This document shows positions 23,626-30,463 of a DNA stretch of 46,714 bases, one piece after another. A program made the translations under genes and the position numbers. The notes beneath the pieces are model-generated. The model was not told the origin of the DNA. It saw only the letters and a program-made list of their open reading frames with translations, and did not search any database. This DNA comes from a bacterium (lineage in GTDB: Bacteria; Sumerlaeota; Sumerlaeia; MVZB01): assembly GCA_021372575.1 (NCBI GenBank), contig JAJFUE010000135.1, positions 1 through 46,714 of the forward strand. The letters are read 5' to 3'. Position 1 is the first letter of the stretch. The number at the start of each line of letters is the position of its first letter.

Positions 23626-23672
23626 TCTTTTCATCCTTCATCTTTCATCTTTCATATTTCATCTTTCATCAT
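23551..23672. repeat. Inverted pair of short tandem repeats (family B) around the peptidase start
   Basis: GATGAAA-type units at 23551-23575 and the reverse TTTCATC-type units at 23630-23672 contain a perfect 16-bp inverted repeat (23560-23575 with 23637-23652) separated by 61 bases. In the peptidase mRNA the 5' arm would include the ribosome-binding site and the 3' arm part of the signal-peptide codons. The right part also encodes the last residues (MMKDEI) and stop codon of the GT9 gene. Confidence 0.7.
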
Positions 23673-24782
23673 TCCAACGATCGCGTCCAGCACCTGCGCC
23701 GCCGGGATCAGCTCCTGGCAGTTGGGCGTCTTGTCGCAGCCGCGGCGGTAGCACGGCGCGCAGCCGATCGGCGTCGTGATCTTCACGCCCCGGCCATACA
23801 TCTCGATTTCCTGCTGGCACGTGGGGCCGAAAATCGCGACGCTGCGCCGACCCGTCGCGAGCGCCAGGTGCATCGCCAGCGTGTCGCCGGACGCGACGAC
23901 CGCGCAGCGCTCAATGAGCGCGGCGAACGTGCCGAGGCTGTAGTGCGAGCCCGGCAATAAAACCTTTGTCTTCGCGGCGGCTTTGATCCGGTTCATAAGG
24001 TCCGCCTCATCCGGCCCGCCCAGCAGCGCGACCGCCAACTCCGGCCGGCGCACGCCGATCTGGTCGATCACCTCGACCCAGCCGTCCTCGCGCCACGCCT
24101 TATGCGCGAACACGTGGCCGGCGCCGGGATTGATCCCGATCAGCTTGCGGCCGGGCTCGAGGCCGGCTTCGGCGAACAGGCCCAACGCGTTCGTCCGGTC
24201 GGCCTCGGTCGGGACAATTTGATAAGCCTGCCCGCGCCACGCCATCCCCAGCGCGTCGTAGATCAGCTCCGGGTAACTCTTCTTGTTGCCGAAAAATTTC
24301 TCGTCATTGTCGAGCCCGAGCCGGAAGTAGTAATGCGCCTCGTCGTTGAGCGGATACACCGTGCCGTAGCGCGACAGCCCGATGCCGAGCTTCTTCCCGG
24401 CCGTCACGCGCATCGCCACCGCGGCCGGCGCCGGCTCCTTGTCCAGGCTGATGATCGTCTCGAAGTTCTCCATTTCGAGGTGCGCCAGCGTCTCGGCGTT
24501 GAACTCGAGCACGCGATCGACCCCCGGCATGCGCTCGACCAGCGGCTTCGCGGCCTTGCTGGTCAGCCAGGTGATGTGCGGCGGGTCGGCCGTCTCGCGC
24601 AAACCCGGCAGCAGGCACGCCGTGCGGACCACGTCGCCGAGCGCGCCAAGCTTGATGATCAGCACGCGCCGGCCCATCGGATCGTAGCTGCTGCACCCCT
24701 CGCACAACCGCAACATCCGGCACGGCCGGTCGCCGCGATACAGCTTGCAATCGAGATGCAGAAATAAGGTTTGTGGCGACAT
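23652..24782 (-). CDS. Glycosyltransferase family 9 (heptosyltransferase-like)
   Basis: About 376 residues with the GT-B fold of lipopolysaccharide heptosyltransferases. RVLIIKLGALGDVVRTACLL opens the first domain, and the second ends with GDTLAMHLALATGRRSVAIFGPT, the nucleotide-sugar binding region. Before the catalytic part lies a Cys-rich segment, DCKLYRGDRPC then CEGC, which looks like a metal-binding or structural knot found in some GT9 relatives. The start is uncertain: ATGs at 24803, 24791 and 24782 all precede the Cys segment, and I use 24782. The frame continues to 24899 but would then overlap the divergent DUF502 gene. First gene of a run with the metallopeptidase, YqeK-like and rsfS genes. 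Confidence 0.82.
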   Translation of the reverse strand: MSPQTLFLHLDCKLYRGDRPCRMLRLCEGCSSYDPMGRRVLIIKLGALGDVVRTACLLPGLRETADPPHITWLTSKAAKPLVERMPGVDRVLEFNAETLAHLEMENFETIISLDKEPAPAAVAMRVTAGKKLGIGLSRYGTVYPLNDEAHYYFRLGLDNDEKFFGNKKSYPELIYDALGMAWRGQAYQIVPTEADRTNALGLFAEAGLEPGRKLIGINPGAGHVFAHKAWREDGWVEVIDQIGVRRPELAVALLGGPDEADLMNRIKAAAKTKVLLPGSHYSLGTFAALIERCAVVASGDTLAMHLALATGRRSVAIFGPTCQQEIEMYGRGVKITTPIGCAPCYRRGCDKTPNCQELIPAAQVLDAIVGMMKDEI

Positions 24783-24870
24783 CGGATCCATATACACTGA
24801 CATAGATGGTGATCCATGAACAGAGCCAAGTAAAGACAAATCAGAGGGCTGAAATGCGGAGGAATTTGTC

Positions 24871-25518
24871 ATGCGCGAGGACTTGAAATCCGGATCCAAA
24901 AGTCTGATTCATCAGGCTCGGAACATCTTTATCAGCGGCCTGGTCGCACTGCTGCCGGTCATCGTCACGATCTTCATCGTGTTCTGGCTGGCCGGCCGCG
25001 TCGATTCGTTGCTGAACCGCATCCTGCCCGAGCGCTACGAAATCCCCGGCGTGGGCCTCCTGATGGCGATCGTGCTGGTGTTCCTCGTCGGCCTGTGGAC
25101 GAAGGTCTGGTTCGGCCGCAAGATGATTGTGCTGACCGAAAGCATTCTCGCGCGGATTCCGCTCGTGCGCGCCATTTACGGCTCGGCGCGCGACATCATG
25201 AACCTGTTCGCGAAGACCCAGGCCCATGACTTCAACCAGGTCGCCATGGTCGAGTTTCCCGGCATGGGTTTCAAGATGCTCGGTTTCGTCACGCGCACCG
25301 ACCTGCACGACCTGCCGCCGGAGGTTGCCGAAGGCGACCGCGTCGCCGTCTATCTTCCGCTTGCCTACCAGATGGGCGGCCTCGTCGTGCTGGTCGAAAA
25401 GGCAAACCTCCGCCCGGTCGATATGTCGCTGCAAAGCGCGATCCGGTTCGTCGTCACCGCCGGCGTCTCGCGCGAGTCGCACATCGCCGGAGAAACAGCA
25501 AGGCCAGATGAAAGATGA
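24871..25518 (+). CDS. DUF502 family membrane protein
   Basis: A 215-residue protein with two N-terminal membrane spans (about residues 20-45, FISGLVALLPVIVTIFIVFW, and 64-82, VGLLMAIVLVFLVGLW) followed by a soluble domain with the family motif IPLVRAIYGSARDI. Its function is unknown. GGAGG lies 8 nt before the ATG. It is divergent from the GT9 gene. Its last codons (PDER) and stop are encoded in a GATGAAAGATGA short tandem repeat. Confidence 0.85.
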   Translation: MREDLKSGSKSLIHQARNIFISGLVALLPVIVTIFIVFWLAGRVDSLLNRILPERYEIPGVGLLMAIVLVFLVGLWTKVWFGRKMIVLTESILARIPLVRAIYGSARDIMNLFAKTQAHDFNQVAMVEFPGMGFKMLGFVTRTDLHDLPPEVAEGDRVAVYLPLAYQMGGLVVLVEKANLRPVDMSLQSAIRFVVTAGVSRESHIAGETARPDER

Positions 25519-25536
25519 ATGATGAGAGATGAATGG
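25505..25536 (+). repeat. Short tandem repeat family B, copy at the DUF502 stop codon
   Basis: AGATGAAAGATGAATGATGA followed by GAGATGAATGG overlaps the last three codons and the stop of the DUF502 gene. It extends into the 126-base gap before the convergent transglutaminase gene. Confidence 0.7.
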
Positions 25537-25644
25537 GTCCATCAGTCCGCTTCGCCATGCCCTCAGGGTGCGGACCGGTATTCCAGGTATGGGCAGGCGA
25601 GATTCACCAAGTATTCCGGTGCATTTCGCGTATTGTTTTACCCG

Positions 25645-27966
25645 TCAATTCAATTTTGCGTTCTGGATTCTTCGGATCGTTTCGCGGACGGCCGCCTCTT
25701 CCTTCGTCGTGAGTTCCTCGCCGGCGAAACGGCACTTGAGGTAGATCTCCACGATCGGGCCGAGCTTGATGGCGCCGGCGGTTTCGGTTTCGACCTGGCG
25801 CGCGAATTCGGCGATCGTCTGGTCGGGGCGCCTGCGCCAGCCCCGGCTTTGCAGGACGGCCAACAGCGAATTCATGAACTCGACCGGCGATCGGTAAATG
25901 CGCGCGAGCTTGCGGCGCGTCCAGAAGCGTTGCGCAACCAGCACGCCGAGCGCGATCAGCGCCATCAAGATCATGACCGGCACGAGTAGCCACAGCGCCA
26001 GCTTCACCCAGTCCGAAACATGGCTGCCGCTGGTCTCGGGGATCGAGATGTGGCTGCTGAGCGTGTCCTTGATCGACCTCAACGCGCGCTCGACGGCGCG
26101 GCCGACGCGGCTGGAGGCCAGGTTGCGCATCAGCGTGAACTGCTCGGCCGTCGAGTAGTCCAGCACGTATTGCCGCCACAACTGGCGCATCACGCCGCTG
26201 AAGCGCGCCCAGATGCTGGCACGCTCGAGGAGCACCGATGAACGCCCGCGGTGGGTGGGGGGCGTCGGATCGACCGTGATCCAGCCGTAGTCGTTCAGCC
26301 ACACCTCGGCCCACGCGTGCGCGTCGCTCTGGCGCACGATGAACGACTTGGAGATCGGGTCGAATTCACTGGTGTAAAACCCGAGCGCGACGCGCGCCGG
26401 AATGCGCTGCGCGCGCAGCAACAACACAAACGCCGAGGCGAAATACTCGCAGTGGCCGCGACGGGTTTGCGTGAGAAACCGCTCGAGCGGCCGGCGCGTG
26501 TCGCCCATGCCCGGCTGAAGCGTGTATTCGAAATTGTCGCGCATCCAATTCAGCAGCAGCAGAATCTTGTCGGCGTCAGTCGAGGCCGTCATGTGTTCAT
26601 GGGAAAGCGCGAACACCACGTCCGTGATGGGATCGGACGGCAGTTGCGTGTTGATGCGGATCTCGGCGTCGCTCAACCGCGGCGAATCGCGCCGGTCGAA
26701 GCGGTGAACAAGGGCCTTGTATTCGTTGGGGGTGAGCCACTTGTTCTCGCTCTGGGGCGCCTTCAAGCCGCGCCGCGACGCCGCCTCCAGGATCTGCGAC
26801 GCGTCCGGCTGCACCTGCGAGACCGCCCGGTATTTGACCTCGACGCGGCGCCGGCGCGCGAAATCCGGATAGCGGCCCAGCTTGAGCCCCCACGTCAGGT
26901 AATTCATCTGGACCGAATAACCGTGCGGCAGATCGTAGAACTGCACCGGCATCGGCACGGCGAACAGACGCTCCACCTGGCCGATATCCTGATGAATTTC
27001 CTGGGCCAGCAGGACGCCCGACGGCTCGGCGAAGTTGACTTCCTCCCACCTGTCGGAGACCCATTCGTTGCCGAGTTGGGCGGCCTGGCTCCAGCGCTCG
27101 CCGTCGAATTGGTTCAGCACCATGCCGCGCACCCACAGCGCGGTCGGCAGCGGCAGGCTCGTCCCCTCGGGGATCCATTTGAGGCGGATGTCGAGGACGC
27201 GGCGCTCGTCGAGATTGATGTTGTTCAGGTTCTTGAGGGTCAGCTCGTCGTCGTAACCCGAGACGGCCTCGGCCGACTCGCGCACGGGCGGCGTGAACGA
27301 CGCCTGCCCGAAGCGGGACTCGAGCGAGTAATGCGGCATCACAAGGAAGATGAAGTAGCCGAGCAGGAGCATGAAGAAACCGTAGGCGACCGCGTCCCAG
27401 ACGAGCCGCAGGCCGACGCCGCGCGGCGCCGGCGCTCCCGGTTTGGCGGGGGCAACGCTCGAGCGCTCGGACTCGCGCGCGATCGTCATGAAGCACAGGT
27501 CCAACGTCGCCAACATCAGGAACAGCGTGACGAAACCCAGGTAGCTGGCCGAATGCGTGATGATCGTGCAGGCCAGGAGCATGAAGAACGCCATGATCAG
27601 GGCCTGCATGTGATCGCCGGGATCGCGCAGCGTGTTGCACTTGTACAGGCCCAGGAACATCAGCAGGTACAGGAGGCTCTCGAACCGGCCGAGCAGGACG
27701 ATGATCGTGATCACCGTGAGCGGAACCCACGTCAGCGGGTAAGCCATCCACGACCGCCACCACCGCGGCGAGCCGCTCGACAGGATGCCGAACAGCCAGC
27801 TTGCAACGAACAGGCCAATGGCGACGGGGTGAATCTCGCCGGTCGTTGCGAGGGCGAAAAACCCGACGAAAACGAGGGCAAACGTGGTCAGGCGCCATGC
27901 CGTGGCGAATCCGGCCGACTCGCCCGGCTTGACCGCAGCCCTGCTCTTTTTTCGCCGGAACATCAT
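25645..27966 (-). CDS. TgpA-like membrane transglutaminase
   Basis: About 773 residues with the TgpA (DUF3488 plus transglutaminase plus DUF4129) layout. Four to six membrane spans lie in the first 220 residues, followed by a large periplasmic region. The transglutaminase core has the catalytic Cys in RRGHCEYFASAFVLLLR, His in DAHAWAEVW and Asp in ITVDPTPP. A further span (LALWLLVPVMILMALIALGVL) precedes a cytoplasmic C-terminal domain. Relatives often sit with MoxR and DUF58 genes; a MoxR-like gene lies 1.5 kb upstream but in another operon. The ATG at 27966 is preferred to a GTG at 28014, though neither has a strong ribosome-binding site. Confidence 0.85.
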   Translation of the reverse strand: MMFRRKKSRAAVKPGESAGFATAWRLTTFALVFVGFFALATTGEIHPVAIGLFVASWLFGILSSGSPRWWRSWMAYPLTWVPLTVITIIVLLGRFESLLYLLMFLGLYKCNTLRDPGDHMQALIMAFFMLLACTIITHSASYLGFVTLFLMLATLDLCFMTIARESERSSVAPAKPGAPAPRGVGLRLVWDAVAYGFFMLLLGYFIFLVMPHYSLESRFGQASFTPPVRESAEAVSGYDDELTLKNLNNINLDERRVLDIRLKWIPEGTSLPLPTALWVRGMVLNQFDGERWSQAAQLGNEWVSDRWEEVNFAEPSGVLLAQEIHQDIGQVERLFAVPMPVQFYDLPHGYSVQMNYLTWGLKLGRYPDFARRRRVEVKYRAVSQVQPDASQILEAASRRGLKAPQSENKWLTPNEYKALVHRFDRRDSPRLSDAEIRINTQLPSDPITDVVFALSHEHMTASTDADKILLLLNWMRDNFEYTLQPGMGDTRRPLERFLTQTRRGHCEYFASAFVLLLRAQRIPARVALGFYTSEFDPISKSFIVRQSDAHAWAEVWLNDYGWITVDPTPPTHRGRSSVLLERASIWARFSGVMRQLWRQYVLDYSTAEQFTLMRNLASSRVGRAVERALRSIKDTLSSHISIPETSGSHVSDWVKLALWLLVPVMILMALIALGVLVAQRFWTRRKLARIYRSPVEFMNSLLAVLQSRGWRRRPDQTIAEFARQVETETAGAIKLGPIVEIYLKCRFAGEELTTKEEAAVRETIRRIQNAKLN

Positions 27967-28024
27967 GACTCTAAAATCGCGGAAAAGGGGTTGGTTTGCA
28001 AGCGATAGGTCCACGCCCCAACAC

Positions 28025-28093
28025 CTGATGGGAAGAATGGGAGAAAGGGGAAGAATGGGAGAAAAGATCGATTACGATTACGAGCACGAGCAC
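28025..28093 (+). repeat. Short tandem repeats: GGGAGAA/GGGAAGAA units then family A copy 2
   Basis: GATGGGAAGAATGGGAGAAA and a second such unit are followed at 28066-28093 by GATCGATTACGATTACGAGC plus GAGCAC units. Family A ends 25 bases from the methyltransferase stop codon. No gene lies between 27967 and 28118. Confidence 0.7.
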
Positions 28094-28118
28094 AAACCGA
28101 TAACCTTGGCCAAGCACT

Positions 28119-28841
28119 CTAATACGGGTTGATGCCGTAGTTGGCCTGGTGGACGGCGATGGGGTCGATCGCGGGGGCGATTTCCTTGACGCGTTTGGCG
28201 CGGACCATGAAGCGGCGCGGGGCGTGCTTGACGTCGTGGCCGATCTCGAAGCCGGCGCTGCGCAGCATGGCAAGCATGCACTTGCGCGTCGGGACCCACC
28301 AGTTGCTCGGGTCGTTGTTGAGCTCGGTGCCGGGGAGGAACTTGAGCGACATCGACCAGCCGGGGCGGATCTCGGTCTCGAACAGGAGCGTGCCGCGGCA
28401 GAGCTGGTTGAGGCAGTGCAGGCCGAGGAGCGGGTATTGCAGGTGATAGAACACGCCCATGGCAAGGACGATGTCGAACGGCTCGCCGGGCTTGAATTCG
28501 TAGATCGTGGACTGCTTGTATTCGACGGGAAGGTTCCAGAGCTTGCTCAGGAACTCGACGTTGCGGAAGCCGGGGCTGAAGACGTCGATGGCGGTGACCT
28601 TCGCGCCGCGGCGCGCCATTTCGAAGGCGAAGATGCCGTCGGCGCAGCCCATGTCGAGCGCGTGCAGGCCGTCCATGCGCTCGGGCAGGCCCATCATGCC
28701 GAACACCCAGTTGGGGTCGGGCTTGTAGTGGCCGCTCGTCCAGAGGCCGGGCGCGATCTCGAACGTGTGAAACCAGTGGCGTCTTTTGACCTCGGCTTCG
28801 AGGGCGGCGCGGTCCATGTTTACAGTAGTCACGTCAGTCAT
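28119..28841 (-). CDS. Class I SAM-dependent methyltransferase, CmoB/DUF1698-like
   Basis: A 240-residue Rossmann-fold methyltransferase. WFHTFEIAPGLWTSGHYKP resembles the N-terminal substrate part of CmoB-type enzymes. Motif I is HALDMGCADGIFAFEMARRG, followed by VTAIDVFSP and the LAMGVFYHLQYP motif IV region. CmoB modifies wobble uridine in tRNA, but this protein is shorter than CmoB and the substrate is unknown. Its ATG overlaps the stop of the ParE-like toxin gene (ATGA), which suggests coupled translation with a toxin-antitoxin pair. Confidence 0.75.
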   Translation of the reverse strand: MTDVTTVNMDRAALEAEVKRRHWFHTFEIAPGLWTSGHYKPDPNWVFGMMGLPERMDGLHALDMGCADGIFAFEMARRGAKVTAIDVFSPGFRNVEFLSKLWNLPVEYKQSTIYEFKPGEPFDIVLAMGVFYHLQYPLLGLHCLNQLCRGTLLFETEIRPGWSMSLKFLPGTELNNDPSNWWVPTRKCMLAMLRSAGFEIGHDVKHAPRRFMVRAKRVKEIAPAIDPIAVHQANYGINPY

Positions 28842-29134
28842 ATTTCACCAAATTCGGATTCGGAAATGTCGCGATAGTCGCTTACCACGCGCAGGATTGT
28901 CAGTGTATTTCCGGACACGCGATAAAATATGAGATAGGAACCAAATGGCCAGCAACGTAATGTGGGATGAGATTCCCACCTGACACGGCCGATATGCGGA
29001 TATTTCCGCAATTTATCGTATTCTTTTCCGAGCCTGTTGACCCAGCCGTCTGCCGCATCGACATTATCGCGGGCGATAAAGTGCCAGGCTTCGACAACTT
29101 CCTCGCGTGCAGTCGGTGCGACGACCAATCTCAT
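28838..29134 (-). CDS. RelE/ParE-superfamily toxin
   Basis: A 98-residue toxin-like protein. It shows the ParE pattern APTAREEVVEAWHFIA, a middle KYPHIGRVR and the C-terminal strand pair YLIFYRVSGNTLTILRVV. ParE-type toxins inhibit gyrase and RelE types cleave mRNA; which applies here cannot be told. Its ATG shares one base with the antitoxin stop (TAATG), and its stop overlaps the methyltransferase start by 4 bases. Confidence 0.82.
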   Translation of the reverse strand: MRLVVAPTAREEVVEAWHFIARDNVDAADGWVNRLGKEYDKLRKYPHIGRVRWESHPTLRCWPFGSYLIFYRVSGNTLTILRVVSDYRDISESEFGEI

Positions 29135-29442
29135 TATTTTCTTCCCTTTTTCGCAGCACGTTTGGCGGCGTTCATTTTGGCCAAACGCTCCCGGCCTCGT
29201 TTTTTGACATCCTCCGCGAACTCTTCGATCGAATTGTAGACAATGCCTTCGCCGCGTTCAATCTCGTCGATGCCGATCTGGACTTCGCGGCGGAGTTCCT
29301 CGAGACGCATCTTGCGGATGACGTCCTGTTCCTGAAGCAGACGCAGGCCATCGCGCACGACCTCGCTGGCCGTGCTGAATTGGCCGGAACTAACCTTGTC
29401 CTGGACGAATTTTTCGAGGGCGGGCGGAAGGGAAATGTTCAT
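29134..29442 (-). CDS. ParD-type antitoxin
   Basis: A 102-residue protein with a ribbon-helix-helix N terminus (MNISLPPALEKFVQDKV, then FSTASEVVRDGLRLLQ), typical of ParD antitoxins that bind DNA and neutralise ParE. The C-terminal part is charged and ends AKRAAKKGRK. GGAGAG lies 8 nt before the ATG. An 8-bp inverted repeat upstream is a likely operator. Gene order antitoxin-toxin is standard. Confidence 0.85.
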   Translation of the reverse strand: MNISLPPALEKFVQDKVSSGQFSTASEVVRDGLRLLQEQDVIRKMRLEELRREVQIGIDEIERGEGIVYNSIEEFAEDVKKRGRERLAKMNAAKRAAKKGRK

Positions 29443-29464
29443 GGATGCACTCTCCGAAACAGGT

Positions 29465-29483
29465 TATGCTAATTTTTAGCATA
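29465..29483 (-). promoter_or_regulatory. Probable operator of the toxin-antitoxin operon
   Basis: A perfect inverted repeat, TATGCTAA-TTT-TTAGCATA, lies 23 bases before the antitoxin ATG in a locally AT-rich stretch (about 29465-29505) that stands out from the GC-rich surroundings. ParD-like antitoxins bind such palindromes to repress their own operon. The exact promoter boxes are not clear. Confidence 0.55.
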
Positions 29484-29506
29484 AAATAGCAAATAATGTA
29501 AAGGCC

Positions 29507-30463
29507 TCAGAACGGGGCGTCGTCGTCGTCTTCGTCATCGTCCTCACCGATGTCGCCGAAGTCGATCCCGGAGTCGTCGTCGATGATGGGGGCGCTGCGC
29601 GCGCCGGAGGGGATGATGCCGTTGCTGAAGTCGATGCCGTCGCGGCCGAGGACGGCCGCGATGCCGTCGTCGAAGAACCGTTGGGGCTCCATGCCGCGGA
29701 CGGCGCCCATCTTCATGCAGTAGCGCAGCAGGTTGATGCCGTCGCGCGGGGTGAACGAGAGGTCGAGCTGGTGCGCCTTCTGCAGGAAGGCGACCGTGAG
29801 CTCGATCAGTTCCTCGCCGGCGAACGGGACGTTGAACTTGAGGATCTTGTGCTCTTCGTCGCGTGTCGGGAACGTGACTTCGATCTGCGGCTGGAGTCGC
29901 GACTGGATGTATTCGGGGACCTCGTAGGTCGAGGCGTCGTCGTTCATCGTGCAGCAGATGCGGAAGTCGGGATGGGCGTGCAGCTTGAGGCCGGCGACGA
30001 TGGACTCGACGTAGCGGCGGCGGTCGAGGAGCGGCGCGAGCGAGGCCCAGCTCTTTTCGCTCATGCGGTTGGCTTCGTCGAGGATGCAGACGGCGCCGCG
30101 CAGCATGGCCGTGACGAGGGGGCTCGCGTGGTAGGCGATGCGGCCCTCGCCGGCGATGACGGGGCTGATGAGCAGGTCCTCGGGGCGCGTGTCCATCGTG
30201 CACTGGAAGATATAGACGGGCTGGTTCATCGAGGCGGCGACGGAGTAGGCCAGGGTGGTCTTGCCGCTGCCGGGGCGGCCGATGAGGCGCGGGTTGAGCG
30301 GGAGGTCGTCGGGGCCGAGGACGGTCCACGCGGCGACGAGCTGATCGCGCAGCGGCTGGCCGCCGATCCAGCGCATGTCGATGCGGTCCTCATGGGCCAG
30401 GAGGAGTTCGACCCCATCGATCGCGACCTTGCGCGCGTCGGCCGGAATGGCGGCGATCTTCAT
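29507..30463 (-). CDS. MoxR/CbbQ-type AAA ATPase with acidic tail
   Basis: A 318-residue AAA+ ATPase. Walker A is GRPGSGKTT near residue 65, Walker B is AVCILDEANRM, sensor 1 is in CTMNDD and an arginine finger is in SRLQP. The last 25 residues are almost all Asp and Glu (GEDDDEDDDDAPF). MoxR-type proteins act as chaperones that activate or remodel partner complexes, often VWA-domain proteins, but no VWA gene is near. The ATG overlaps the stop of the O-antigen-ligase/TPR gene (ATGA), so the membrane protein may be its partner or client; this is inference. Confidence 0.85.
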   Translation of the reverse strand: MKIAAIPADARKVAIDGVELLLAHEDRIDMRWIGGQPLRDQLVAAWTVLGPDDLPLNPRLIGRPGSGKTTLAYSVAASMNQPVYIFQCTMDTRPEDLLISPVIAGEGRIAYHASPLVTAMLRGAVCILDEANRMSEKSWASLAPLLDRRRYVESIVAGLKLHAHPDFRICCTMNDDASTYEVPEYIQSRLQPQIEVTFPTRDEEHKILKFNVPFAGEELIELTVAFLQKAHQLDLSFTPRDGINLLRYCMKMGAVRGMEPQRFFDDGIAAVLGRDGIDFSNGIIPSGARSAPIIDDDSGIDFGDIGEDDDEDDDDAPF

